A stretch of DNA of 64,000 nucleotides from Allobosea sp. LC85 (GCF_000735605.1 NZ_JPKG01000006.1:186001-250000), one strand, 5' to 3'; positions 46,603 to 55,738 are shown, counted from the stretch's first letter. Notes: generated by a model from the sequence alone, not told the origin. Program-made: numbers and translations.

Positions 46603-47379
46603 ATGGGCCCGATCGCCGACATCGTCCGAGGCAAGAAGGGGCTGATCGTCGGCATCGCCAACGAGGACAGCATCGCCTTCGGCTGCGGCCGCGTCCTGCA
46701 CCGGCTCGGCGCGGAACTGGCCGTGACCTATCTGAATGCCAAGGCCGAGAAATGGGTGCGCCCGCTCGCGGAGGAGCTCAGCAGCCCGATCATCATGCCG
46801 CTCGATGTCGAAATGCCAGGGCAGCTCGACGCCGTGTTCGAGGAAATCACCCAGCGCTGGGGCAAGCTCGATTTCGTCATCCACTCGATCGCGTTTGCGC
46901 CGCGCGACGACCTGCATGGCCGGGTTGTCGATGTGACGCGGGACGGCTTCGAGCAGGCGATGCGGGTCTCCTGCTATTCGCTGATCGAGATGGCCCGCAA
47001 GGCCGAGCCGCTGATGAGCGCCGGCGGCACGATCCTGACCATGAGCTATTACGGCGCCGAGAAGGTGCTGGACAATTACAACATCATGGGACCTGTGAAG
47101 GCCGCGCTCGAGAGCACGACGCGCTATCTCGCCCATGAACTCGGCCAGAAGGGCATCCGCCTGCACGCGCTCTCGCCCGGCCCGCTGAAGACGCGTGCCG
47201 CCGGCGGCATCGCCAGTTTCGACGAACTTCTGTCGCAAGCCGCCGCACGGGCGCCACAAGGGCGCGTCGTCACCATCGACGAGGTCGGGCAGGTCGCCGC
47301 CTTCCTGATCAGCGATGCCGCGACCGGCATGACCGGCAACACGATCTATGTCGATGCCGGCTATCACATCATGGGTTAG
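46603..47379 (+). CDS. fabI: Enoyl-acyl-carrier-protein reductase FabI (258 aa)
   Basis: NADH-dependent reduction of trans-2-enoyl-ACP in fatty acid synthesis. The FabI form of short-chain reductases is shown by KKGLIVGIANEDSIAFGCGR, HSIAFAPRDDL, the active-site tyrosines Y149 and Y159 in YYGAEKVLDNYNIMGPVK with K166, and GPLKTRAAGGI. The ATG at 46603 directly follows a TTG that would add one residue. It closes the anaerobox operon; a housekeeping fabI probably exists elsewhere, so this copy may be specialised for low-oxygen lipid remodelling. Confidence 0.93.
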   Translation: MGPIADIVRGKKGLIVGIANEDSIAFGCGRVLHRLGAELAVTYLNAKAEKWVRPLAEELSSPIIMPLDVEMPGQLDAVFEEITQRWGKLDFVIHSIAFAPRDDLHGRVVDVTRDGFEQAMRVSCYSLIEMARKAEPLMSAGGTILTMSYYGAEKVLDNYNIMGPVKAALESTTRYLAHELGQKGIRLHALSPGPLKTRAAGGIASFDELLSQAAARAPQGRVVTIDEVGQVAAFLISDAATGMTGNTIYVDAGYHIMG

Positions 47380-47382
47380 GCC

Positions 47383-47429
47383 GTCGGCTTTCCCGAAAAC
47401 CGCAATCCGCTTTTCGGGCCGATGCTTTG
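47383..47429. repeat. REP core, copy 3 (no attached palindrome)
   Basis: GTCGGCTTTCCCGAAAACC...TTTTCGGGCCGATGCTTT repeats the REP core of bases 2822-2927 almost exactly and can fold into the same hairpin. It lies between the convergent fabI and MFS genes and may act as a shared terminator or mRNA end protector. Confidence 0.8.
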
Positions 47430-47447
47430 GCCAGCCTTCCGTTCGCC

Positions 47448-48686
47448 TCAGGCGGGGACTGCGCGCGGCGTTCCGTCCGGATCCGTCGCCTCCGGCTCCT
47501 GCGAGATCGGTGCCGTCAACGGGTCGATGATCTCGAAAGGACGTTCGACATGGACAGGCGGCGCCTTGACGAGCACGCGCAGGCCGGAGACCGCGGCGAG
47601 CAGAATAGTCGCGGCCGCCATGAAGTAGAGCAGCCCGCCAATATCGAAGCGCGACATGACGGCGGCACCGAGCATCGGCCCCAGCGCCGAGCCGAAGCCG
47701 CTGACGAGGATCAGCCTGCCACTGACCGCAACGACGCGGTCGGCGGGCATGCGGTCGAGCGCATGGGCGACGCAGACCGGATAGAGCGTCGACATGAAGC
47801 CGCCGAGCACCGCCGCCACGGGCAGCACCGCTGCAAGGTTCGCGGGCAACATGACGAGCAGCAGGGCCGCCGCCGCGAAGCCAAGCGCAAGACCGGCCAG
47901 AACCAGCCGGCGGTCGCCCCGATCCGACAGCCGCCCAACCGGCACCTGAAGCGCAAGCCCACCCAGCACCGCGACCAGCATGAAGAGCGCAATCGTCTGC
48001 TGCGGCACGCCATTGCTCAGCATCCAGGCGGGTACGAGCGCGTAGAAGGCGCTGCTGATCATGCCACTGACGACGCAGCCGACGACGGCCACCGGCGCCT
48101 GTCGGGTCAGTTCGCCATAGCGCAGCGTCGCCTCCGGCGCGATCCCGGGCGCCTCGGCGCGCGTCGTGCTGACCATGACCAGGGCAAGCGCGAAGAGCGC
48201 GATGATGATGTTGAAGGGCGTGGTGGAGTGAATCGCGAGTTTGCCGATCAGCAACTGGCCGAGAGCAAGCGCCAGGAACGTGCCGACCATGTAGATCGAG
48301 AACACCCGCCCGCGCTGATCGGCCTGCGCCTTGGCATTCAGCCAGCTTTCCGTGGTGATGAACAGGCCGACGCAGCCCATGCCGATGGCTGCACGGCAGG
48401 CGATCCAGGCCAATGGCGAGACAAGGAGCGGCATCGCGGCGGTCGCGACCACCACCATGCCTGCGAACGCAGCATAGGCACGGATATGGCCGATGCGCTG
48501 GATCACCTGCCCGGACCCGACCGCACCGATGGTGAAGCCGATGAAATAGGCGCTGAGCACGACGCCGGTCAGGGTGGAGCCGAAATCCTCGAGCGTCAGC
48601 CGCAGGGACAGGAAGGTATTGAAGAAGCCGTTCGCGAGCTGAACCAGGCTCGTCGCGGCGATGAGAGTTCCGATCTGCACGAGCAT
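47448..48686 (-). CDS. Major facilitator superfamily transporter (412 aa)
   Basis: Twelve hydrophobic spans are evident. The first loop motif appears as GSGQVIQRIGHIRAYAAFA, and an antiporter-like segment GLFITTESWLNAKAQADQRGRVFSIYM follows, typical of the YcaD-like MFS group. The cytoplasmic centre is RAEAPGIAPEATLRYGELTRQAP. The ATG at 48686 begins MLVQIGTLIAATSLVQLANGFFNTFLSL. Substrate unknown. It is convergent to fabI and not part of that operon. Confidence 0.9.
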   Translation of the reverse strand: MLVQIGTLIAATSLVQLANGFFNTFLSLRLTLEDFGSTLTGVVLSAYFIGFTIGAVGSGQVIQRIGHIRAYAAFAGMVVVATAAMPLLVSPLAWIACRAAIGMGCVGLFITTESWLNAKAQADQRGRVFSIYMVGTFLALALGQLLIGKLAIHSTTPFNIIIALFALALVMVSTTRAEAPGIAPEATLRYGELTRQAPVAVVGCVVSGMISSAFYALVPAWMLSNGVPQQTIALFMLVAVLGGLALQVPVGRLSDRGDRRLVLAGLALGFAAAALLLVMLPANLAAVLPVAAVLGGFMSTLYPVCVAHALDRMPADRVVAVSGRLILVSGFGSALGPMLGAAVMSRFDIGGLLYFMAAATILLAAVSGLRVLVKAPPVHVERPFEIIDPLTAPISQEPEATDPDGTPRAVPA

Positions 48687-48881
48687 CGGCCAGACCCTTT
48701 CGCGAGCGGCCGAGAGATGCCGGCCAGAGTGTCGCGCGCCCGCAGGGATCGCGACAACCGCCCCGGAGATTCTTTAGGCGGTCCGGGGTGGCTAGCGTGA
48801 GAATGTGGGCTGAGTGCGTCGCAACACGGGTCGGCGTCTGTCGGTTCACGAAGGGCGGGCAGCAGAACCACCCGCCTGGTG

Positions 48882-49040
48882 TCAGTCGTCCTGCTTCAGC
48901 TCCCATGCCAGCATGGCGTCATGGATCGCGTCGAGTTCCTCTTCCTTCGCGCGGCAATCCGGCCGGGTACGCAGCTCCTCGAGACGCTCGCAGGCGCAGG
49001 CGTAATCCTCTTCCGAGTAGATAATGACCAGCCGTTTCAT
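48882..49040 (-). CDS. Small acidic protein of unknown function (52 aa)
   Basis: Reads MKRLVIIYSEEDYACACERL... and is helical, with a CxC pair and a C-terminal ELKQDD. The ATG at 49040 has GGTGAG 7 bases upstream and begins with a beta-strand followed by charged helices. It is not a fragment of a neighbouring gene. Candidate functions such as a small antitoxin or regulator are not supported by motif. Confidence 0.5.
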   Translation of the reverse strand: MKRLVIIYSEEDYACACERLEELRTRPDCRAKEEELDAIHDAMLAWELKQDD

Positions 49041-49233
49041 GACCAACTCACCAAGCATAAGACGGGCCAGTCCGCCCGCGATGACGACACGGGCTGGTCT
49101 AAAGACCGCCTGCATGACCTGCAGATGACAGCCGCCGGCTCCGTCCGGGATGCATCCTGGGCGCTATCCGAACCGGCCGCTTCCGATATGCTCGTCAAAC
49201 GATCGCCACGCCCGCGACAAGCCGCAGACCGAC

Positions 49234-50484
49234 ATGGACGAACACGCCCTTCTGAGCCGCCTCGCCGTTTCCCTCGCCATCGGGCTCCTGGTCGGTCTCG
49301 AGCGCGGCTGGCGCACGCGCGACGAGGATGACCACCAGCGTGCCGCGGGCCTGCGCACCTTCGCACTGTCCGGACTGCTCGGCGGCGTGACCGGGGCCAT
49401 CGGCCAGCAGCTCGGCGGCATCGCGATCGGCCTGGTCTTTCTCGGATACAGTGCTGCCTTTGGCGCCTTCCACTGGCTGCAAGCCCGCGCCGAGCAGAAT
49501 GTCAGCGCGACCTCGGTCGTCGCCGGGATGTTGACCTTCATGTTGGGCGCGCTCGCCGTGATCGGCGATCTCAATGCGGCGATTGCAGGCGCCGTCGCGA
49601 TGACCGTGCTGCTGGCGCTGCGCGAACAATTGCACAGTTGGGTCGCCTCGCTGAGCTGGCAGGAAATCCGCTCGGTCCTGACCCTGCTCGCGATGTCGTT
49701 CCTGCTGCTGCCGGTCTTGCCGAACCGGCCGATCGACCCATGGGGATCGATCAATCCCTATTCGATCTGGCTGCTCGCCATCCTGATCGCCGCCGTGTCC
49801 TTCGGAGGCTATGTCGCGGTTCGGGTCTTCGGAGACCGGCTCGGCGTGATCATGGCAGCGATCGCTGGCGGCCTCGCCTCCTCCACCGCAACGACGCTCA
49901 CCCTGGCCGGGCTCGCGCGCCAGCATTCGGACTCCGGCCGTCTGTTCAGCGCCGGCATTCTGATCGCCGGCGTCGTGATGGTCCTGCGCGTCGCCGTCGT
50001 CGCCATGGCGCTGAACCCGGTCCTGATCCCGTTCCTCGCGCTGCCGCTCGCCTGCGCCGGCGGCGCCCTTGCGGCAGGGGCCGGCCTGATGCTGATCAAC
50101 GCTGGCGGCTCCTCCGAGCGCCCGGAACTGAAGATCTCGAATCCGCTGGAACTCGGCTCCGCACTGAAGATGGCGGCGTTCATCGCCGTGGTGATGCTTG
50201 CCGCGCGCCTGCTGCAGCAGCATTTCGGCGATGCCGGCGTACTCGCCACGGCCGCTCTGTCCGGCATCGCGGACGTCGATGCCGTCGTCATCTCGATGTC
50301 GCGCATGGCACTCGGTGTCATTGACCCGCCACTCGCGGCCCGTGCGATCCTGCTCGCGACAGGCGTCAACACGCTGGTCAAGGCCGGCCTCGCCGCATCG
50401 ACGGGCGGCATGGCGCTTGGCCTGCGCGTCGGCGGCGTGAGCGGCCTCGCCGTCGCAGCAGGGCTTCTGGCGGCGCTGCGATAG
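49234..50484 (+). CDS. MgtC/SapB-related membrane protein with DUF4010-type C-terminus (416 aa)
   Basis: Ten or so membrane spans. The N-terminal part LLSRLAVSLAIGLLVGLERGWRTR is the MgtC/SapB signature; the C-terminal half with GIADVDAVVISMSRMA and STGGMALGLRVGG is the DUF4010 type. Homologues of MgtC take part in Mg2+ or phosphate homeostasis, but the DUF4010 group has no proven role. The ATG at 49234 is the first in-frame start that keeps the hydrophobic segment close to the N-terminus. No Mg2+-leader hairpins are evident upstream. Confidence 0.88.
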   Translation: MDEHALLSRLAVSLAIGLLVGLERGWRTRDEDDHQRAAGLRTFALSGLLGGVTGAIGQQLGGIAIGLVFLGYSAAFGAFHWLQARAEQNVSATSVVAGMLTFMLGALAVIGDLNAAIAGAVAMTVLLALREQLHSWVASLSWQEIRSVLTLLAMSFLLLPVLPNRPIDPWGSINPYSIWLLAILIAAVSFGGYVAVRVFGDRLGVIMAAIAGGLASSTATTLTLAGLARQHSDSGRLFSAGILIAGVVMVLRVAVVAMALNPVLIPFLALPLACAGGALAAGAGLMLINAGGSSERPELKISNPLELGSALKMAAFIAVVMLAARLLQQHFGDAGVLATAALSGIADVDAVVISMSRMALGVIDPPLAARAILLATGVNTLVKAGLAASTGGMALGLRVGGVSGLAVAAGLLAALR

Positions 50485-50578
50485 GTCGCGCCTTCCAACG
50501 GGCGCAGCGCGCAAAACCATCACCCTGGCGCAGTGAGCCCGGGCTCCCGTTGGGCTCAACGGCCTCCGTTCGGCAGCG

Positions 50579-50992
50579 TCATGGGACGACATGGCCTCGC
50601 GCACGCTTGCCATTGGACAATCGGCATGAGCACCCGGACCTGACAGGTGCCGCGCTCTTCAGCACGCAGATGCGTGTCGACGTCTGGCAGCGCCGGCCGG
50701 TTGCTCTGGCCACGCGGCGATCGACGAAGCCATATCCGGCACCCATGCCGGTGTTGCCCCGCGGCTGCGCGCCTCCATAACCGATTGGTGGTCCTGCGCC
50801 CGGGATCCCGCCGCCACTCGAGCGCAATCGGATATCCGGCACGCTGTCGCTGAGTGAGGGCGGCCCAAGACCTTGTCTGGGGCCACCGGGAGTGAGCGGC
50901 GCGTTCCCTGGTGTGCCGATCTGGGCCCCGGCCGGCACTGCGAGAACAAGCGAGAGCATGAGGGACAAAGCTGCGGTGAACCTGCGCGTCAT
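50579..50992 (-). CDS. Small secreted protein with four cysteines (137 aa)
   Basis: A signal peptide MTRRFTAALSLMLSLVLAVPAGAQ (cleavage after GAQ) is followed by a Pro/Gly-rich disordered stretch and a C-terminal module CQTSTRICVLKSAAPVRSGCSC, suited to disulphide pairing. Homologues of this short cysteine module occur in many Rhizobiales, always without assigned function. The ATG at 50992 has GGAGG 8 bases upstream; another ATG at 50995 is just as close. Orphan gene. Confidence 0.65.
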   Translation of the reverse strand: MTRRFTAALSLMLSLVLAVPAGAQIGTPGNAPLTPGGPRQGLGPPSLSDSVPDIRLRSSGGGIPGAGPPIGYGGAQPRGNTGMGAGYGFVDRRVARATGRRCQTSTRICVLKSAAPVRSGCSCRLSNGKRARGHVVP

Positions 50993-51288
50993 CATGAGGC
51001 CTCCCGGAACAACCAGCATTTGCACGGCTTGGAAGGCCTGCTTCGTCGCAGCCCCCGGCGCTCTTGCCGAGATCACACCTGTTGCTAGCCCGTGTCGAGT
51101 CGTTCGTTCAGCGCCTCCGGTGGCCGCCGCTCATCATTGACTGAGGCTGTGCTCGACCGGTGAGTGCGGCGGAGAAGTGGGCTGATGTTGCATGACCTCG
51201 CGAAGGAGTTCAGGCGATATCCGCCAACATCAGGGATCGGGATTGAATCAGGAGTAGACAGTACGGCTCCCCCAGATCGGGCCGGGAG

Positions 51289-51486
51289 CTATCGGGATCG
51301 GGCTCCGGGAGCCTGTCCGTGCTGGCTGCCGAGGTGAACGACAATCAGATCCAACCTGCCATCGGGGAAAACGCGGATCACGCTGCCATCCTCGTTCAGG
51401 ATATAGGCTGACAGGCCTGCCCTGCGCGCGCGCTCGATCTCCCGGCGCCGGAACTGCTCAAGCTTCTCGTCATATGTAGGGCTCAT
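51289..51486 (-). CDS. Small protein of unknown function (65 aa)
   Basis: Reads MSPTYDEKLEQFRRREIERARRAG then a beta-rich part SAYILNEDGSVIRVFPDGRLDLIVVHL and a basic tail. The ATG at 51486 has GGAG 7 bases upstream. The strand-turn-strand part with G(S)VIRVFPDG recalls short DNA- or RNA-binding stress proteins but is not a recognised family. Confidence 0.5.
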   Translation of the reverse strand: MSPTYDEKLEQFRRREIERARRAGLSAYILNEDGSVIRVFPDGRLDLIVVHLGSQHGQAPGARSR

Positions 51487-51800
51487 GGCGCGCTCCGACA
51501 TGTGTCAATGCGTCGAAGGCTACGCGCTCCGGCTGGTCGAATATGTGAGGCACCTCACTTAGCGTGACGCAGGGATACCCGAGCGGGAATGCTGGTTCCG
51601 GAGCTGCATCCCCACGCGATGCGCTGCCGTCCTCGGCCATGGTTCTCGCCATGCCGAATTGCGAAGCCGATCTTCATCGCCGGGCTGGCAGCGGACAGTC
51701 TGCCGAGCCCATGCCGCTGGCAGCAGCGTCGGGCATTTTCGTCGAGGGGGCGCCTTGCCGTATAGCTCTCCGCATCGAATCGCCATTGACGGAAGAGATC
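51487..51800. other. Non-coding gap of about 314 bases
   Basis: No convincing gene, RNA or repeat is seen between the 65-aa gene and the 70-aa gene. Open frames here are short, lack ribosome sites and read through from the downstream gene in frame. Confidence 0.5.
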
Positions 51801-52013
51801 ATGCCCAAACTCTGCAAGTTCACTTCGCCCTCCGATGGAAAGCCCGTCTACGTCAATCCTGCGCAGGTCAGCGTGGTCTACACGTTCAAGGGCAGCCCGC
51901 CGGACACCATCATCGGCTTCCGCAAGGACTTCATGCTCGGTGTGAAGGAAAGCCTCGAAGAGGTGGTCGAGATTCTCGACAAGGCGACGGCCGACGAGGC
52001 GGCTGGAAGTTAG
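51801..52013 (+). CDS. Small protein with FlbD-like layout (70 aa)
   Basis: The pattern DGKPVYVNPAQVSVVYTF...DTIIGFRKDFMLGVKESLEEVVEIL looks like the short FlbD/YlzI family (strand, loop, strand, then a VKES-EEVVE helix), though here the first part differs. The ATG at 51801 has GGAAGAG upstream. No flagellar genes are nearby, so a swarming role is not implied. Unknown function. Confidence 0.55.
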   Translation: MPKLCKFTSPSDGKPVYVNPAQVSVVYTFKGSPPDTIIGFRKDFMLGVKESLEEVVEILDKATADEAAGS

Positions 52014-52102
52014 ATTTGCGAAGCATGAGAGCGGCCGGGTCGCTCGGCCGTCCCGGCGCGAGCGGAAGCATCTCGGCCCTGCCCCGATTGACCTGATCCT
52101 GG

Positions 52103-52387
52103 TCAGGACAGCCGCCTGTCGCGGATGTCGACAATGCGCTCGCATATCCCGAGATGTTCGGCGAGAAGCGTCTGCAGAGGGGTCAAAGGCCGGAAGGCCC
52201 GCATGTCCTGCTCGAAATCGACCTCCTCGGCCCAGGCCGCGATCGCCTCATCGGCGGCGAGCAATAGCTCCTCGGTCGGGACATCGACAGGTCGCTGGCC
52301 CCTCTCCTCCGCGAGCCTCAGCGCGATCGTCCGCCGCAGTTCCTGCTCCAGCCGAATGAGCGGCTCGAGTTCGTCGACATAGGACAT
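52103..52387 (-). CDS. Small, mostly helical protein of unknown function (94 aa)
   Basis: Starts MSYVDELEPLIRLEQELRRTIALRL and contains heptad-like leucines; the acidic second half (LLLAADEAIAAWAEEVDFEQDMRAF) and the end LLAEHLGICERIVDIRDRRLS are amphipathic. The ATG at 52387 has AGGAGG about 8 bases upstream. No domain recognised. Confidence 0.55.
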   Translation of the reverse strand: MSYVDELEPLIRLEQELRRTIALRLAEERGQRPVDVPTEELLLAADEAIAAWAEEVDFEQDMRAFRPLTPLQTLLAEHLGICERIVDIRDRRLS

Positions 52388-52886
52388 CACGTTTCCTCCT
52401 GCAGGTGCGGCGAGCTCCAGCCGCTGATGGGCTCGTGCGCGAGCCATTCAGGAGGCTCGCCTAGGCCTTTCGGGGACGACAGCCAAGTATCACCGGGGAG
52501 CGACGCGCATTTCGCTGGAAGCGGCCCCAGGCCGGGCGGTGATTTTTTGCCGCGCGCGTACTGAATTTGAAATCGCGAGTGCTTGAAAAGCGTGCGAAGC
52601 GGCGGTGCCGCAAGAGGGCGACACATAGTTTTCGGATGTATCTGATATCAAAGCTCTAATTCTATCGCGTGATCGGGTGCTGCCATGTGTCCGGCCTCTA
52701 ATGCGGCACAATCACGGCCGCGAGCCCGTATGGGAGTGCGGGAATCAGGTCCACATCGCTGGAACGCGCTCGAGGCGCTCCCCGTAGGTCGGGGCGCTGC
52801 CGGGTGGGTCATTCTCCTGGGCGGGACGCGCCTGGCTGACAGGCTGCGCCGGAGGACACCCGGCGACGGGGCAGCGCCCGGGCCGG
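52388..52886. other. Gap of about 500 bases without an assignable gene
   Basis: A stretch near 52621-52670 is AT-rich compared with the surroundings and may hold promoters. Open frames on both strands (for instance 52685-52951) lack a good ribosome site and look like chance frames in GC-rich DNA. I see no repeat or RNA gene. Confidence 0.4.
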
Positions 52887-53288
52887 CTAAGAGAAAAACA
52901 GCCAAGAGAGCGATCCGAAGAGGATTATTTTCGCGCAAGCAGCCAGAATGAATATTACCGCCAGCCACAATTCGTGGCGGCGAGCGCCGGAGGTCCATTG
53001 GAACTCCGCTATGTCCTTCCGAGCTGCGTCACGCACGGCTTTGCCTCCTCTATGAGCGATGTCGACCAGCCAACGCCCGGACAAGAGATATGCGGCTGAC
53101 GAGACCATAGTCGGCGGATTGCCGGCAGGGGCCAGGAATGCGTCAATTCTCGATTGCTTCGGAACGATATCGGGCTTCCTGCGGAAAACCATGATCGTCC
53201 CAAGTTCCGGAAAACGCGGGTCCGGCTCCAGACCAGCGCCGTAGGCATGGCGTGTGAACGGAAGGTGATTGAGTGCAGCAGCGAGCAT
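52887..53288 (-). CDS. Hypothetical protein with C-terminal membrane span (133 aa)
   Basis: No family recognised. The last 25 residues (WLAVIFILAACAKIILFGSLSWLFF) form one hydrophobic span; the rest is a soluble basic region with IDAFLAPAGNPPTMVSSAAYLL. The start is uncertain: 53288 lacks a clear ribosome site, and ATGs at 53192 and 53108 are alternatives. It is divergent from the response regulator gene at 53359. Confidence 0.45.
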   Translation of the reverse strand: MLAAALNHLPFTRHAYGAGLEPDPRFPELGTIMVFRRKPDIVPKQSRIDAFLAPAGNPPTMVSSAAYLLSGRWLVDIAHRGGKAVRDAARKDIAEFQWTSGARRHELWLAVIFILAACAKIILFGSLSWLFFS

Positions 53289-53358
53289 GGTACTTAGATC
53301 TCGTCCGAGGACTGGCTGGACTGAAGTCTAGGAAAGCTCCCTGACGAGAACCTGATGA

Positions 53359-54036
53359 ATGAAGCTTCTGCTGATCGAAGACGTTTCCGCACTGGCAAGT
53401 CTGACCCGGAAGGCCCTCGAGGATGAAGGGTTCCGAGTGGATGTCGCAGGATCGGCGCGAGAGGCGGAGGACGCGCTGGCGGTCGAGCAGCCCGACGTCA
53501 TCGTGCTCGACCTCGGCCTCCCCGATGAGGACGGGCTCGTGCTGCTGTCGAGGTTGCGCAAACTCGGCCGTACGACACCCATCCTCGTCGTGACGGCGCG
53601 CGCCGGCCTCAATCAGCGCATCGATGGCCTCGATCGCGGGGCCGATGATTATCTCGGCAAACCGGCGGCGCCAGCTGAGATCGCCGCGCGCTGTCGCGCT
53701 TTGCTGCGGCGACCGGGTGGCCTTCTCGGAGGGCGGCTATCGCTCGCTAATGTCGAACTTGACACGGCAGGTCGGACGGTCGCTGTCGCCGATCGCTATC
53801 TGCCCGTCGCTCGCCGCGAGGTCGACGTCCTTGAGGCTTTACTGCGGCGCGCGGGAACCGTCGTTCCGCGGCAGGTGATCGAAGCCGCCATCTACACGAT
53901 GGACGAAACGCCAGGACCCAATGCACTTGAGGCTTCCATTTCACGCCTGAGGAAACTGCTCGCCGAGAGCGATGCCGCAGTCGTCATTCACGTCGTGCGG
54001 GGCGTGGGCTACATGGTTGCAGCGAAACCACGATGA
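53359..54036 (+). CDS. OmpR-family response regulator (225 aa)
   Basis: A receiver domain (about 1-118) with the acidic pocket (E7, D8), phosphoacceptor D51 in VIVLDLGLPDEDG, conserved T/A at 79-80 and the lysine in LGKPAAP, followed by a winged-helix DNA-binding domain (about 125-225) ending RGVGYMVAAKPR. It resembles the QseB/TctD branch. It overlaps the sensor kinase by four bases (ATGA). The signal is unknown, but a TctD-like organic-acid or envelope response is the nearest family guess. Confidence 0.93.
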   Translation: MKLLLIEDVSALASLTRKALEDEGFRVDVAGSAREAEDALAVEQPDVIVLDLGLPDEDGLVLLSRLRKLGRTTPILVVTARAGLNQRIDGLDRGADDYLGKPAAPAEIAARCRALLRRPGGLLGGRLSLANVELDTAGRTVAVADRYLPVARREVDVLEALLRRAGTVVPRQVIEAAIYTMDETPGPNALEASISRLRKLLAESDAAVVIHVVRGVGYMVAAKPR

Positions 54037-55433
54037 AGCATACCTCGCTCGTCACGGCCCTGACCCGCCGCCTTGTTGTCGTTGGGGCATTGTTGACGCT
54101 GCTCAACGTAGCCTTCGTTACGGCCTACTACAGCTGGGATATGGATGATCTGCGCCGCCAAAATGTCTTCCGTCAGATCGACCGGCTTGCCGGCGCCCTC
54201 TCGCGCGACACCGTCGGTGCGTTACGGTTCGGCCCGTCCGGCAGACTTATAGACGATTATCGCATCTATCCCGAGGCCTATGCCTACCGCATCCTCGATC
54301 ACAACGGCGTCGTGGTCAGCGAATCCAATGCCGATTTGGTGCCCACTGTTTCCTGGGCCACGGCCGAAGGGCCGGACACTTGGTCGTCGACGATCGAGCA
54401 TCGGGGGCGAACGGTTCTCTTGGGATCGCGTCATCTCGATATTGGTGGGCTACCGGTGCGGATCGCCTTCGCGTCAGCCAGCGACCCATCGAGCCTTGTG
54501 CTGTTCGTTTTCTTTGACGAACTTTTCGTCCATGTGGTTGTGGCGTTGCTGCCCTTCGCCCTGTGCCTGGTGATCGTGAATGTAGTCACGGTCCGTCAAT
54601 CGATGCGCCCATTGGTTCAGGCGGCGGAAGCGGCAAGGCATACGGGACATGCGGCGACAATCACGCGGCTGCCCACGGCCGATCTGCCGCGCGAGGTTCT
54701 TGATCTGGTCGACGCCATTAATGATGCGCTGGGCCGGCTGGAAACAGCGCTGGAAGCGGAGCGGGCATTCACGGCCGAGGCAGCTCACGCGTTGCGCACG
54801 CCGCTTTCCATACTGGCCGCACGGGTCGATGAGCACCTGCCCTCACCGGTAGCGCAGGCCGTTCGAGACGACGTGAGCTCTCTGAAACGGCTGGTGGAGC
54901 AGATGCTTTCGGCGGCGCAGGCGGACACGCTCGTGCTCAATCCTGACCAGCGCTGCGATCTTGCGAACGTCGCGCGGTCGGTGGTTGGCGACATGGCGCC
55001 TATCGCTATCGGACTGCAGCGGCAGCTCGCTTACGAAGGGCCGGCCACGATTTTGGTCAATGGCGACACCGATGCAGTCGCGCATGCGTTGCGTAATCTC
55101 ATCGACAACGGATTGCGATTTACGCCGCCCGGGACCGAGGTCATCGTGCGAGTCACGGGCGACGGCACACTTGCCGTGCATGATTTCGGGCCGGGCTTTC
55201 CCGCGGAGGATCGCAAGATGGCGTTCAAGCGCTTTTGGCGAGGCTCGCCCTCAGAACGCGGCGGTACCGGGCTAGGGTTGTCAATCGTCAAGCGGATTGC
55301 GGACGCACATGGGGCCGCGGTTCATATCGAGGACGCCGCGAACGGCGGGACCAAGGTCACCATAAGCTTTAAAATCGCGGATGGGCTCCATGACAACAAC
55401 CAGCTCGGCTCAGGACCTATCAATTTGAGTTGA
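54033..55433 (+). CDS. Two-component sensor histidine kinase (466 aa)
   Basis: Two membrane spans (about 12-32 and 167-186) frame a periplasmic sensor of roughly 130 residues; a HAMP-like linker (VTVRQSMRPLVQAAEAARHTG) follows. The phosphorylation histidine is H252 in AEAAHALRTPL, the N box is LRNLIDNGLRFTPPGTE, and the G boxes are VHDFGPGF and GGTGLGLSIVKR. The length and order match class I HKs. It is translated together with the response regulator upstream. Its stop is followed by a gap without genes. Confidence 0.94.
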   Translation: MKHTSLVTALTRRLVVVGALLTLLNVAFVTAYYSWDMDDLRRQNVFRQIDRLAGALSRDTVGALRFGPSGRLIDDYRIYPEAYAYRILDHNGVVVSESNADLVPTVSWATAEGPDTWSSTIEHRGRTVLLGSRHLDIGGLPVRIAFASASDPSSLVLFVFFDELFVHVVVALLPFALCLVIVNVVTVRQSMRPLVQAAEAARHTGHAATITRLPTADLPREVLDLVDAINDALGRLETALEAERAFTAEAAHALRTPLSILAARVDEHLPSPVAQAVRDDVSSLKRLVEQMLSAAQADTLVLNPDQRCDLANVARSVVGDMAPIAIGLQRQLAYEGPATILVNGDTDAVAHALRNLIDNGLRFTPPGTEVIVRVTGDGTLAVHDFGPGFPAEDRKMAFKRFWRGSPSERGGTGLGLSIVKRIADAHGAAVHIEDAANGGTKVTISFKIADGLHDNNQLGSGPINLS

Positions 55434-55738
55434 GGAAGGACGCGCCCAAGGGCCACGGCTCCCACAAGACGCGTCACAGAACCGCTTCATCCGCTGGAGC
55501 CGGCGCGGAACCCACGACCGTCCTTCGGGCTCGCGGAAGGTCGCCGGGGCCTTGCCCATTAGCAGGCGTTCCGAAGGTCGCGGAAGCGCGCGACCGCTGG
55601 CATACATGCGCCAACTCCGGTCGCCAGTCCCCGATCTTCAAACGTCTCTTCATCCCTATGGCAACTCAGACGGAAATATTGCCCGTAAAGGGTATCAACG
55701 AATTCACCTGAGTAGCGGCGCGCACTCAAAGAAGATCG
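55434..55738. other. Gene-free gap before tRNA-Thr
   Basis: About 300 bases without a convincing gene. The first half is GC-rich with several short imperfect dyads; the second half has lower GC. No integrase or attachment repeat next to the tRNA is seen. Confidence 0.4.
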
